64,000 nt of DNA, from NCBI GenBank assembly GCA_947477885.1, contig CANJUD010000005.1, positions 62,001 to 126,000 of the forward strand. The letters are read 5' to 3'. The notes beneath the pieces were generated by a model. That model ran no database searches. It had not been told where the DNA came from and saw nothing but the letters and a program-made list of their open reading frames with translations. Shown here one piece after another: positions 8,427 to 16,098 of this stretch. A program made the position numbers and the translations under genes. Source of the stretch: Bacteroidota bacterium. Lineage in GTDB: Bacteria > Bacteroidota > Bacteroidia > UKL13-3. Positions within the stretch are counted from its first letter, which is position 1, and each line of letters begins with the position of its first letter.

Positions 8427-9008
8427 TTATACATTCTCTCTCAACCACTCTACCAATTTCTCAAACGCCCTTGCCCGATGACTCATTGTATTTTTCTCTT
8501 CTAAATCCATTTCTGCAAAAGAGCGTTCATGTCCTTCGGGAATAAAAACAGGGTCGTAGCCGAAACCGCTAAAGCCTAATGGTTCAAGCGTTATAGTGCC
8601 ATTTACGATTCCTTCAAATTGCATATAGTCATCATCCCAAGCTAATTGTATTATCGTGCGAAAACGTGCTTTGCGGTGTGTTTTTCCCTCTAGCTCATAT
8701 AATAGTTTTTCTATATTTTCATTATCGTTTTTCCGTAAGCTGGCGTAGCGGGCACTGTGCACTCCTGGTCGTCCGTCAAGTGCTTCTACTTCCAGCCCTG
8801 TATCATCGGCAAAGCAGGGCTGCCCGGTTTTATTATATACAAATTGGCATTTAATTAGAGCATTCTCTTCCAATGTTGCTCCTGTTTCAGGAATTTCTTG
8901 CATAATTCCATACTCATCGAGCGATATCAAATTAATACCAGCAGGCAATAAAGCTTGTAATTCCTGCAATTTGTGGAGGTTGTGAGTTGCGAATATCAGT
9001 TCTGTCAT
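8427..9008 (-). CDS. rdgB: Non-canonical purine NTP pyrophosphatase (RdgB/HAM1)
   Basis: It hydrolyses ITP, dITP and XTP to monophosphates, keeping deaminated purines out of nucleic acids. The 193-residue protein starts MTELIFATHNLHKLQEL, containing the substrate-binding THNxxK motif. It continues with FADDTGLEVEALDGRPGVHSARYA and a C-terminal FGYDPVFIPEG followed by SHRARAF, all family hallmarks. A TTG at 9020 would add four residues, but the ATG at 9008 starts exactly at the first beta strand as in homologues and is preferred. The gene is divergent from the phospholipase-D gene. Confidence 0.95.
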   Translation of the reverse strand: MTELIFATHNLHKLQELQALLPAGINLISLDEYGIMQEIPETGATLEENALIKCQFVYNKTGQPCFADDTGLEVEALDGRPGVHSARYASLRKNDNENIEKLLYELEGKTHRKARFRTIIQLAWDDDYMQFEGIVNGTITLEPLGFSGFGYDPVFIPEGHERSFAEMDLEEKNTMSHRARAFEKLVEWLRENV

Positions 9009-9068
9009 AGATTTTGTCAATATTGTAAAATTATTAATTAGTTTACATCAGGCACAAAGTAAAGTGAT

Positions 9069-9076
9069 TAAATTTG
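9069..9076 (+). promoter_or_regulatory. -7 promoter box of the phospholipase-D gene
   Basis: TAAATTTG matches TAnnTTTG and lies 19 bases before the ATG at 9096. No good -33 TTTG was found at the expected distance. Confidence 0.5.
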
Positions 9077-9095
9077 CACACTAAATAAAAAAATC

Positions 9096-11648
9096 ATGTT
9101 TCAATTAAAAAGTAAATTATTATTGGTTTTGATGCTAGGTGCACTCTATACACAAGCACAATTAATCACAATTGCCGATGTTCGCACCAAAGCTATGAAT
9201 ACCAACGTAACTGTAAGAGGTGTTGTAACAAATGGAGGCGAACTTGGCACTTCACGTTTTGTGCAAGATGGAACAGCGGGGATAGGAATATATTCTGCAA
9301 CCATTGGCACGCTTGAGCGTGGGGATAGTATTGAAGTAACAGGCAATTTGGGGCATTTTAATAATTTATTACAGATTTCGAATAATGTTACATTTACAGT
9401 AATACAAAAGGGAGTGGCATTACCAGCCCCTATTCAATTTAATTATCCCTTCAACGCAGCATTTGCATTTAAGTATGAAGGAAGTTTGGTGCAACTTAAT
9501 GGAGTTACTACCATAAAATCATTATCAGGCACCAAATGTGGAAATGCAGTTACTAGTTTTTCGGGCAATACAAATTATTGTATGAATTCTGTGGCAGCAA
9601 ATCCGATGCGTGTTACCAATCCAACAGCAGGCTATGGAGATATTATTAACAAAAATGTACCTTCAGCCAGCACTTTTTCTGTAGTGGGTATAATGAGTAT
9701 ATTTAATAAGGGAAGTTTTACAGGAGGTGGAACAACTACCGACCCCAAGTATTATGATACAACACTTACAACCGGCTTTCAATTTTTGGTGCGTTTATAT
9801 GAAGATTTTATATTACCGCCATTGCCTAATTTTCTTTCAGATCCATATGCAATAAGTATTGGACAAGATAGTATTACTGTAAATTTTCAAACACAAAATG
9901 ATGGAAGTACCCGTTTAGATTATGATGTAAATGCAGCAATAGGAATTTCCGTTGGCGATTCTACACTTTGCAAAAATCATATATATACTTTAAAAAATCT
10001 AATACCAGGCACTATATATTATCTCACTGCAACTTCTACCAATGCGAATGGCACTTCTGTTTCACGTATGATTAGACTAGCCACTGCCAGCAAATCAACA
10101 GGAGAAATAAGAGTGTATTTTACGCAGCCAGTTGATAATAGTGTGGCCACGTTTAAAAATGCCATATACCTAGACAAAACTTTTGCCGATACACTTATCA
10201 ATTATATAAACCTTGCACAGCATACTTTGGACTTGGCTATATATAATATTAACCCCAGTGGCGTAAGTAATTTTGTGGCCGCACTCAACAACGCTTATGC
10301 CCGTGGGGTAAAGGTACGTGTAGTAGCCTGTGGCTCTACCGCTAGTATTGGACTAACAAGTTTGGATGCCAATATTGGAGTGATTCAACGTCCCGTTCAA
10401 AGTTCTAATATTATGCATGATAAATTTATGATAATTGATGCCAATGATTCCAATCCCAATAATGCGTGGTTATGGGGTGGATCATGCAACTTAACCAAAG
10501 CACAAATATTGAGTGACCGCAACAATGTATTATTTATACAAGACCAAACTTTGGCCAAAGCATATACTATAGAGTTTGAAGAAATGTTTGGAAGTAGCGG
10601 CCTAAAACCTGATGCTGCAAAATCGAAATTTGGCGCAGCAAAAGCAGATAATACGCCACATGAATTTAATATAGGAGGTCGTAGGGTGGAGCAATATTTT
10701 AGCCCGAGTGATCATACAACTTCACACATTATATCAACTGCAAATACTGCCAACAAAGACGAATACCACTGCGTATTATCGTTTACACGTACTGATATTG
10801 CTACTGCTTTGCGTAACCGTGCTTATGCTGGTGTATTTGGTGCTGGTATAGTTGATGATACTGCCGGAAGTTTTGCTGCGATTAATGTATTTACAATTTT
10901 AGATGCTGCCAATGTTTATGATATTAGAATGAAAGTTGATAACAAATCATCACAGTTACACAGCAAATATTTAATCGTGGATTGTAATAGTGACAAATCG
11001 GATCCTATTGTGTTGACAGGCTCTCACAACTGGAGCGGCAATGCAGAAACTGATAATGACGAGAACACTTTGGTGATACATGATGATACCATTGCAAACT
11101 TATATTATCAAGAATTTATGGCTAGATATAATGAAGTGGGTGGAACAAATATTCATGGATTCGCAAATTTTAAAGCAACAAATTATACCCCCAATCCGTT
11201 CGATAGTATCAACTTTAAAAACCTAACTACAATTAAAAATGTAACAAGTTATACTTGGGATTTTGGGGATGGACAATCATCAACTGTATCCAATCCATTA
11301 CATTATTATACCGCTGCGGGAATATACACCGTAAAGCTTATTGCCACTGATGGTGCACTTACTGATGTAGAACAACAAACTATTAATGTAGGTAATTTTA
11401 ATGGGATAAAAACTACCCCTGAAAGAATGAGTTTTATGCTCTATCCCAATCCCTCAAATGAATATATAAATATTGAAACCAATACTACAAAAAATAAAAT
11501 TACTATATATAATAACTTAGGTGAATTATTATTTACTTCAAATAACTCAAATACTCATATTATACAAATTCCTACCAGTAATTTAGCAAACGGGATTTAT
11601 TATATAGCTGTTAATGGTATTGCAAGTAAGTTTGTGGTGAATCACTAA
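9096..11648 (+). CDS. Secreted phospholipase-D-superfamily protein with OB, FN3, PKD and T9SS sorting domains
   Basis: This is an 850-residue exported protein. A signal peptide (1-21, ending TQAQ) is followed by an OB-fold-like segment (about 24-170: TVRGVVTNGGELG, FVQDGTAGIGIYS, GDSIEVTG) of the kind found in extracellular nucleases. An FN3-like domain (about 240-330) comes next. Then come two phospholipase-D modules: the first HxK at His441/Lys443 with GSCNLTKAQ, the second at His622/Lys624 with GSHNWSGNAE. A PKD domain (about 700-770, TWDFGDGQS) precedes a T9SS C-terminal signal (YPNPSNEY near 786, then LANGIYYIAV). Two HxK motifs form one active site in this superfamily. OB plus PLD suggests DNA or phosphodiester cleavage outside the cell, probably surface bound. 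Confidence 0.9.
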   Translation: MFQLKSKLLLVLMLGALYTQAQLITIADVRTKAMNTNVTVRGVVTNGGELGTSRFVQDGTAGIGIYSATIGTLERGDSIEVTGNLGHFNNLLQISNNVTFTVIQKGVALPAPIQFNYPFNAAFAFKYEGSLVQLNGVTTIKSLSGTKCGNAVTSFSGNTNYCMNSVAANPMRVTNPTAGYGDIINKNVPSASTFSVVGIMSIFNKGSFTGGGTTTDPKYYDTTLTTGFQFLVRLYEDFILPPLPNFLSDPYAISIGQDSITVNFQTQNDGSTRLDYDVNAAIGISVGDSTLCKNHIYTLKNLIPGTIYYLTATSTNANGTSVSRMIRLATASKSTGEIRVYFTQPVDNSVATFKNAIYLDKTFADTLINYINLAQHTLDLAIYNINPSGVSNFVAALNNAYARGVKVRVVACGSTASIGLTSLDANIGVIQRPVQSSNIMHDKFMIIDANDSNPNNAWLWGGSCNLTKAQILSDRNNVLFIQDQTLAKAYTIEFEEMFGSSGLKPDAAKSKFGAAKADNTPHEFNIGGRRVEQYFSPSDHTTSHIISTANTANKDEYHCVLSFTRTDIATALRNRAYAGVFGAGIVDDTAGSFAAINVFTILDAANVYDIRMKVDNKSSQLHSKYLIVDCNSDKSDPIVLTGSHNWSGNAETDNDENTLVIHDDTIANLYYQEFMARYNEVGGTNIHGFANFKATNYTPNPFDSINFKNLTTIKNVTSYTWDFGDGQSSTVSNPLHYYTAAGIYTVKLIATDGALTDVEQQTINVGNFNGIKTTPERMSFMLYPNPSNEYINIETNTTKNKITIYNNLGELLFTSNNSNTHIIQIPTSNLANGIYYIAVNGIASKFVVNH

Positions 11649-11672
11649 GGGGATTCGGGAATCAGGATTACG
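11649..11672. repeat. GGGATTC-type heptamer array
   Basis: The units GGGATTC, GGGAATC, AGGATTA follow directly on the stop codon of the phospholipase-D gene. The same unit type recurs near 28.8 kb and, complemented, near 63.48 kb. Confidence 0.5.
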
Positions 11673-11730
11673 AAGCTTAAACCGAACCGGTTTCAGGATT
11701 TGGGAGGGCAATTAATTAAGGCTTTCGTGT

Positions 11731-11779
11731 AAAAAAGCATTAAACGCGCAGAAAATTCTGCAGCGGTTTGATGCTTTTT
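11731..11779. terminator. Bidirectional rho-independent terminator
   Basis: A long stem pairs AAAAAGCATTAAAC plus GCAGAA with TTCTGC plus GGTTTGATGCTTTTT, with an A-run on one side and a T-run on the other. It would stop transcription from the phospholipase-D gene and from anything on the opposite strand. Confidence 0.7.
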
Positions 11780-11795
11780 ATCTATGTTCTTTCGT

Positions 11796-11957
11796 CTATT
11801 TTATTGTTACACTAAGTCGCCGCACCGCAGCATTAGCAGGCGAATGCATGCTTAAAAGATATTTTCCGCTAGCCAAATCAGTATTAGCTATATTAGCTAT
11901 ATTGCGACTATTGGATAAAGTTATTGTTTTAAAAGCTGGTGAAATGGGAGTTTTATG
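11796..11957 (-). pseudogene. Possible remnant of a T9SS C-terminal sorting domain
   Basis: The minus strand encodes a 53-residue open stretch bounded by stops, without a start. It reads like a T9SS tail: KTITLSNSR, then LASGKYLLSM and a basic end RRLSVTIK. No upstream gene body is present, so this would be the surviving end of a decayed secreted protein. A plus-strand open frame (11848-12066) overlaps it and looks spurious. The call rests on resemblance only. Confidence 0.3.
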
Positions 11958-12021
11958 TCACATATACAACTCAAATATTTATATCTTTTGGGCCACAAAT
12001 ATTTTGATAAAAAAAAGTATA

Positions 12022-12310
12022 TTATCTATTCTCAGGTTTTACATCCTTGTATTTATCCAACAATAATTTAAATTTTTCCATATCTACAGGCTTGAAAATG
12101 TCTCTGGCACTAAGAGGATGCTTGCCAGATGTGCTGCCGGACGAGTAGGTCTTTTTTTAAACCGCCACCATAATTAGGGCAAACATTATATAATAGTTCT
12201 TGTACGCAGTTTGAACAAAAGGTGCATTCAAAAGTACATATCATAGCTGATGCACTTCCATTTGGCAAATGCTTATTGCAATTTTCGCAACTAGGTCTGA
12301 TTTCTAGCAT
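12022..12310 (-). pseudogene. DUF1272 family gene broken by two frameshifts
   Basis: The intact part, MLEIRPSCENCNKHLP followed by MICTFECTFCSNCV and NVCPNYGGG, matches the small zinc-ribbon-like DUF1272 family. Usual members have CPNCGGG; here the last Cys is Tyr. The frame then breaks in a run of seven A (minus strand; plus 12152-12158). One extra base would restore RPTRPAAHLA. A second one-base loss restores HPLSARDIFKPVDMEKF, ending at a TAA at 12022-12024. Two indels and a lost metal ligand argue for decay, although homopolymer sequencing errors could explain the indels. The normal function of DUF1272 is not known to me; zinc binding is inferred from the cysteines. Confidence 0.75.
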
Positions 12311-12363
12311 ATATAAAGTTCTTTATTATTTTAATATTTTGGAAAAATATAATCCAAACGCCC

Positions 12364-12398
12364 GAATCCCGAGACCTATTTCCCATTTCCTAAATCCG
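12364..12398. repeat. Degenerate GAATCCC/ATTTCCC heptamer array
   Basis: Five 7-base units in register: GAATCCC, GAGACCT, ATTTCCC, ATTTCCT, AAATCCG. It lies in the 11.65-12.53 kb decayed gap. Confidence 0.45.
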
Positions 12399-12467
12399 CT
12401 CTATATTTGTAGCACAATAAAATCGTAAAAAATTCGTTTAATCAATGAACAATTTTGAGCGAAGCGA

Positions 12468-12533
12468 CATTAACCATTTTTACCCTGAGCGAAGCCGAAG
12501 GGAACCATTAACCATTAACCATTAATCATTACC
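12468..12533. repeat. ATTAACC heptamer array enclosing a CCTGAGCGAAGCCGAAGG hairpin
   Basis: ATTAACC units on both sides (one before, four after) flank CCCTGAGCGAAGCCGAAGGG, a member of the dispersed CTTCGAC-GCTCAG-like repeat family. The array runs to within a few bases of the ATG at 12535. Confidence 0.7.
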
Positions 12534-12534
12534 T

Positions 12535-13068
12535 ATGGAGTTTCTATATATCCTCTACTTTACCATCCCAGCCCTCATTGTAGGCCTATTGGCTTATTTC
12601 ATGCTAACTGCTTTTTTTAAAAATGAAGAACGAAAGCGTAACCTCGAACTCAGACTAAAAAACGAAGAACTTTTTACGCCATTACGCCTACAAGCCTACG
12701 AGCGTATGTCTTTGTTTTTGGAACGCATCTCGCCTCCCAACTTATTGCCTCGTGTTAGTCAGCCGGGCATTAGTGCCAAGGATTTCAAACAAATGCTGAT
12801 TGCTGAAATCAATAACGAGTACCAGCATAACCTCAGCCAACAGATATATGTGAGCCATCAGGTGTGGGTGCTTATCAGGGCAGTGAAAGAACAAATAATT
12901 AATATGATAAACGTGTGCAATACCCGCATGCACGATGATGCCAAAGCTATCGACCTGAGCAAAGCCATCTTTGCTGTGATGATAGAACAAGACGAGAACC
13001 CAGTGCAAAAGGCTCTGGATTTTCTGAGCAAAGAAGTACATATTATTTTTGCTTCGAACGAGAAGTAG
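12535..13068 (+). CDS. Conserved single-pass membrane protein, function unknown
   Basis: This is a 177-residue protein with one N-terminal membrane helix (about 3-26, FLYILYFTIPALIVGLLAYFM) and a charged helical cytoplasmic domain. The pattern RLQAYERMSLFLERISPPNLLPR near residues 52-74, followed by NEYQHNLSQQIYVS, recurs in hypothetical proteins of Bacteroidota as far as I recall. No enzymatic motif is visible and the long helices suggest a scaffold or regulator. It stands alone; a repeat array precedes the start and another follows the stop. Confidence 0.7.
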   Translation: MEFLYILYFTIPALIVGLLAYFMLTAFFKNEERKRNLELRLKNEELFTPLRLQAYERMSLFLERISPPNLLPRVSQPGISAKDFKQMLIAEINNEYQHNLSQQIYVSHQVWVLIRAVKEQIINMINVCNTRMHDDAKAIDLSKAIFAVMIEQDENPVQKALDFLSKEVHIIFASNEK

Positions 13069-13207
13069 CTTGGGGAGGTATAAAGTAGATAGTATAAGGT
13101 ACTTGATACCCACTTTCGCAAACTAACACCCAAAATTTGCTTGCTAATTGGAAACTATTTGATACTGGATATCTAGCCCCAAAGTCTATATACTTTATAC
13201 TATTCTC
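13069..13207. repeat. Degenerate inverted heptamer array, AGTATAA/AGTAGAT type
   Basis: The left arm reads AGGTATA, AAGTAGA, TAGTATA, AGGTACT, TGATACC (13076-13110). The right arm near 13157-13205 contains the complementary GATACTGG and CTATATACTTTATACTAT. It fills most of the 243-base gap between the two plus-strand genes. Confidence 0.5.
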
Positions 13208-13311
13208 CTTCATTCATTTGTACTTTTCTTTGGGATAGCACAAGGATTAATGAGGCTCTTGTGTTAGATTTGTCCCCACGCTTTTGTTAACGCTAGCGTA
13301 ATATATATTAT

Positions 13312-14553
13312 ATGTGCCAAAACCGCTTTAAAGTTTTTATTTTTTTCTGCAGCATATTGTATATAAATACAGCACATTCCCAACACAATCAAACTCCATC
13401 TTCAGATACATCTGTGGCCGGGCAAAAAGATGTAGGAGATGTATTTCGAAAAATATTTTTGAAAAACAAAGCTGAAAAACCTGATACTGCATTATATATC
13501 CCTGGTAAAGTATACCCTTCTATTTTTCCAGGTATTGGATATGCACAATTAACGGGCTTCACTTTTTTACTAACTGCTAATTTTGCTTTTTATACCAATA
13601 AAGGCGACAGTGCAAATCTTTCTCTTATTCATACCGGAATTGAGTATTCTCAGAATCGGCAGTTTTTCCCGCTTCTGATTACTAATATTTGGACAAAAGG
13701 TAATAAATATAATTTGCTAGGCGATATTAGATATTTCAATTACTCTGCATATACATACGGCTTGGGAAGTAAGAGCAAAACTGAAAATCCCAGTTTTTTT
13801 GATTTCTCTTTTATACGGGTTTATCAAATGGCCATGAAAAGAGTTGGGCCAGATTTTCTACTTGGTTTGGGGTATAATTTGGACTACCATTGGAATATAA
13901 AAAATGCTTCGTCCAATTACAAAGCAACAGACGATTATTATATATATGATAAGTCCAATAACTTTGATACTTCAGAATCTATTTCATCAGGTTTATCGCT
14001 GAATGTATTATTCGATAGTCGCCGCAATATCAATAATCCTGTGGCTGGCGGTAGTTTTGCAAATATAATACTTAGGCAAAATGTGAAAGGCTTGGGTAGT
14101 GATCAAAATTGGGCCTCATTATATTTTGATGTTAGAAAATATATAAGCTTTCCACGTGGCTCGAAAAACATATTGGCTTTCTGGCACTTCGATTGGCTTA
14201 CACCTTATGGTAATGCACCCTATTTAGATATGCCCAGCAATGGTTGGGATACTTATGATAATTCATCGAGAAATTTTATTCAAGGTAGATATAGAGGAAA
14301 AAATATGCTATACTTTGAATCGGAATATCGATTTGGAATTTTAAAAAGTGGATTCCTTAGCGGGGCAGTATATGCTAATGTTGCTAGCTATTCTGAAAGA
14401 GTACAGAATAATTTTATATCAGCGGCTCACAATGTGGGAGTTTCTCTTAGAATAAAAGTAAACAAACATTCAAATACCAACCTTATTGTTTCTTATGGCG
14501 TAGGAAAAGACTGGCAAAAAGGATTGTTCTTTAATCTGGGTGAGACTTTTTAA
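13312..14553 (+). CDS. BamA/Omp85-like outer-membrane beta-barrel protein
   Basis: This is a 413-residue exported protein. After a signal peptide (1-23, ending AHSQ) and a short linker comes a C-terminal beta-barrel of the surface-antigen (bacterial surface antigen/Omp85) type. Alternating aromatic strands such as YNLLGDIRYFNYSAYTYGLG and GLSLNVLFDSRRNINNP are typical; the latter resembles the conserved D-x-R-N-x-x-x-P turn of Omp85 strands. The chain ends in Phe (GETF), as outer-membrane barrels do. There is no POTRA domain, so this is a short barrel-only member and not the essential BamA. It is monocistronic, followed by a hairpin repeat. Confidence 0.78.
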   Translation: MCQNRFKVFIFFCSILYINTAHSQHNQTPSSDTSVAGQKDVGDVFRKIFLKNKAEKPDTALYIPGKVYPSIFPGIGYAQLTGFTFLLTANFAFYTNKGDSANLSLIHTGIEYSQNRQFFPLLITNIWTKGNKYNLLGDIRYFNYSAYTYGLGSKSKTENPSFFDFSFIRVYQMAMKRVGPDFLLGLGYNLDYHWNIKNASSNYKATDDYYIYDKSNNFDTSESISSGLSLNVLFDSRRNINNPVAGGSFANIILRQNVKGLGSDQNWASLYFDVRKYISFPRGSKNILAFWHFDWLTPYGNAPYLDMPSNGWDTYDNSSRNFIQGRYRGKNMLYFESEYRFGILKSGFLSGAVYANVASYSERVQNNFISAAHNVGVSLRIKVNKHSNTNLIVSYGVGKDWQKGLFFNLGETF

Positions 14554-14563
14554 TTCGTGTTGT

Positions 14564-14625
14564 TGAATTTATTTCAGAACCAATAAACGCACATTAGATA
14601 TGCTGAAATAAATTCAGCATGACGG
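14564..14625. terminator. Inverted repeat TGAATTTATTTCAG, terminator-like and dispersed
   Basis: TGAATTTATTTCAG (14564-14577) pairs perfectly with CTGAAATAAATTCA (14603-14616). The flank AAATAAATTCAGCATGACG recurs, with one change, at the end of the SCO gene near 63.38 kb. It is therefore both a probable terminator and a dispersed repeat. Confidence 0.55.
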
Positions 14626-14689
14626 CTTAAGTTTTGAATGTAAATTATGAAGGAGGTCTAATAATGGTTATATATATTAATCATAACCG

Positions 14690-14726
14690 CCTACTGCCTA
14701 CTATTCACAGACTACTGTTTACTAAT
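14690..14726. repeat. Degenerate CTACTGT heptamer array overlapping the rodA stop
   Basis: Units CTACTGC, CTACTAT, TCACAGA, CTACTGT, TTACTAA are in register. The end overlaps the rodA stop codon at 14722-14724. Confidence 0.5.
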
Positions 14727-16011
14727 CATACACACTCTGCAATTCATTCACTCTATTACTATCTAGTTTTAATAATATAAACAATAATATAGTAAATCCC
14801 AACAGTGAAGAGCCGCCATAGCTAAAGAAGGGGAGGGGTATACCTATTACAGGCATTAACCCGATAGTCATTCCTATATTAATGAGGAAGTGAAAAAATA
14901 AAATTGATGCAACAGAATATGCATAAACCCTATTGAATTTATTTCGCTGTCGCTCGGCTATCATCACTAGTCGCCATAGGAAATATATAAATGATATAAC
15001 CAATAATCCGGTTCCCGCAAATCCCCATTCTTCTCCTACAGTGCAAAATATAAAGTCAGTAGTTTGCTCAGGAACAAAATCTCCTTTGGTTTGTGTACCT
15101 TCCAGATAACCTTTGCCCAGCAAGCCGCCAGAACCAATGGTAATTTTACTTTGGTGTACATTATAGCCCACCGATTTCAAATCGACATCGCGGTTTAATA
15201 AAACATTGATACGGTCACGTTGGTGGGGTTGTAATACTTTATTAAAAACAAAATTGACGGAGAAAACTAAAATGCATGAAGCAGCAACTGTAATTAAAGT
15301 AAGATATATAAATGAACTTTGCCTGCGAAAAAGATATACAATTGCTAGAGCAATAGTAACCAATATTACACACAATATTATAGGTTTCACCAATAAAGAT
15401 AATACAGCAAATACTATCATTACTAAAGCCATCATCAGCAAATAACCCGGCAATCCTTCTCTATATAATACCAAAACAAATGAACCATATACCAATGCCG
15501 ATCCTGTATCATTTTGCAGTAAAGTAATAAGCATCGGTAATGCTATAATACCTGCACAATATATTTGCGTTTTTAAATTTTTAAACTTGATATCATAGCC
15601 CGATAAATATCTGGCCAATGCCAAACTCACCGCAAACTTCCCAAACTCCGACGGCTGAAAACCGAAGCCCCCAATGCCGAACCACGATTTTGCTCCCTTC
15701 ACTTCTGTTCCAATAAATATAACAGAAAAAATAAGGAACATAATAAATCCGTATATAAGCCAAGCGAATGTTGGATATATTTCGTACTCACTTAATAATA
15801 TAATAAATCCCAATACAATCGATACACCAATAAATATAAGTTGCTTGCCGTGGTTGGTTTTCCAATCGAACAAACTTGCATGCTCAGGTTTATAATCGGC
15901 AGCATATATACAACTGAAACCAAATGCTACAAAAAATAAGTACATACCAATGGTAACCCAGTCATATCCCTGAGTGCTTATTTCTTTTTCTTGTGGGTTT
16001 ACGTCGAACAT
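14722..16011 (-). CDS. rodA: Rod-shape peptidoglycan glycosyltransferase RodA
   Basis: RodA is a SEDS-family polymerase that builds glycan strands for cell elongation together with the class B penicillin-binding protein encoded just upstream. The 429-residue protein has about ten membrane segments. It carries the SEDS signature region (GVNVHQ-like NVHQSKITIGSGGLLGKGYLEG; FVPEQTTDFIFCTVGEEWGF) and the closing GIPLPFFSYGGSSLL. It is slightly longer than E. coli RodA because of an extended internal membrane part. It lies 87 bases downstream of mrdA on the same strand with only a heptamer-array element between them, so co-transcription through the hairpin is likely. Confidence 0.95.
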   Translation of the reverse strand: MFDVNPQEKEISTQGYDWVTIGMYLFFVAFGFSCIYAADYKPEHASLFDWKTNHGKQLIFIGVSIVLGFIILLSEYEIYPTFAWLIYGFIMFLIFSVIFIGTEVKGAKSWFGIGGFGFQPSEFGKFAVSLALARYLSGYDIKFKNLKTQIYCAGIIALPMLITLLQNDTGSALVYGSFVLVLYREGLPGYLLMMALVMIVFAVLSLLVKPIILCVILVTIALAIVYLFRRQSSFIYLTLITVAASCILVFSVNFVFNKVLQPHQRDRINVLLNRDVDLKSVGYNVHQSKITIGSGGLLGKGYLEGTQTKGDFVPEQTTDFIFCTVGEEWGFAGTGLLVISFIYFLWRLVMIAERQRNKFNRVYAYSVASILFFHFLINIGMTIGLMPVIGIPLPFFSYGGSSLLGFTILLFILLKLDSNRVNELQSVYD

Positions 16012-16020
16012 GATATATTG

Positions 16021-16092
16021 GTCAGTAGTCAGTGGTCAGTAAACAGTGGCTGACTCCGTATAGTACTGACCACTGTTTACTGACTACTGTTT
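16021..16092. repeat. Inverted heptamer array between mrdA and rodA
   Basis: CAGTAGT-CAGTGGT-CAGTAAA-CAGTG and its complement (TACTGACCACTGTTTACTGA, then CTACTG) flank a core GGCTGACTCCG. Pairing is perfect for at least 12 bases around the core. It is located inside a likely two-gene operon, where it could attenuate or stabilise the transcript. Confidence 0.8.
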
Positions 16093-16098
16093 TCTTTT

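Noticed and set aside
11848-12066. Small membrane-protein gene on the plus strand
   Set aside because: It overlaps a better-supported broken DUF1272 gene and a T9SS-like tail on the other strand, and has no family features.
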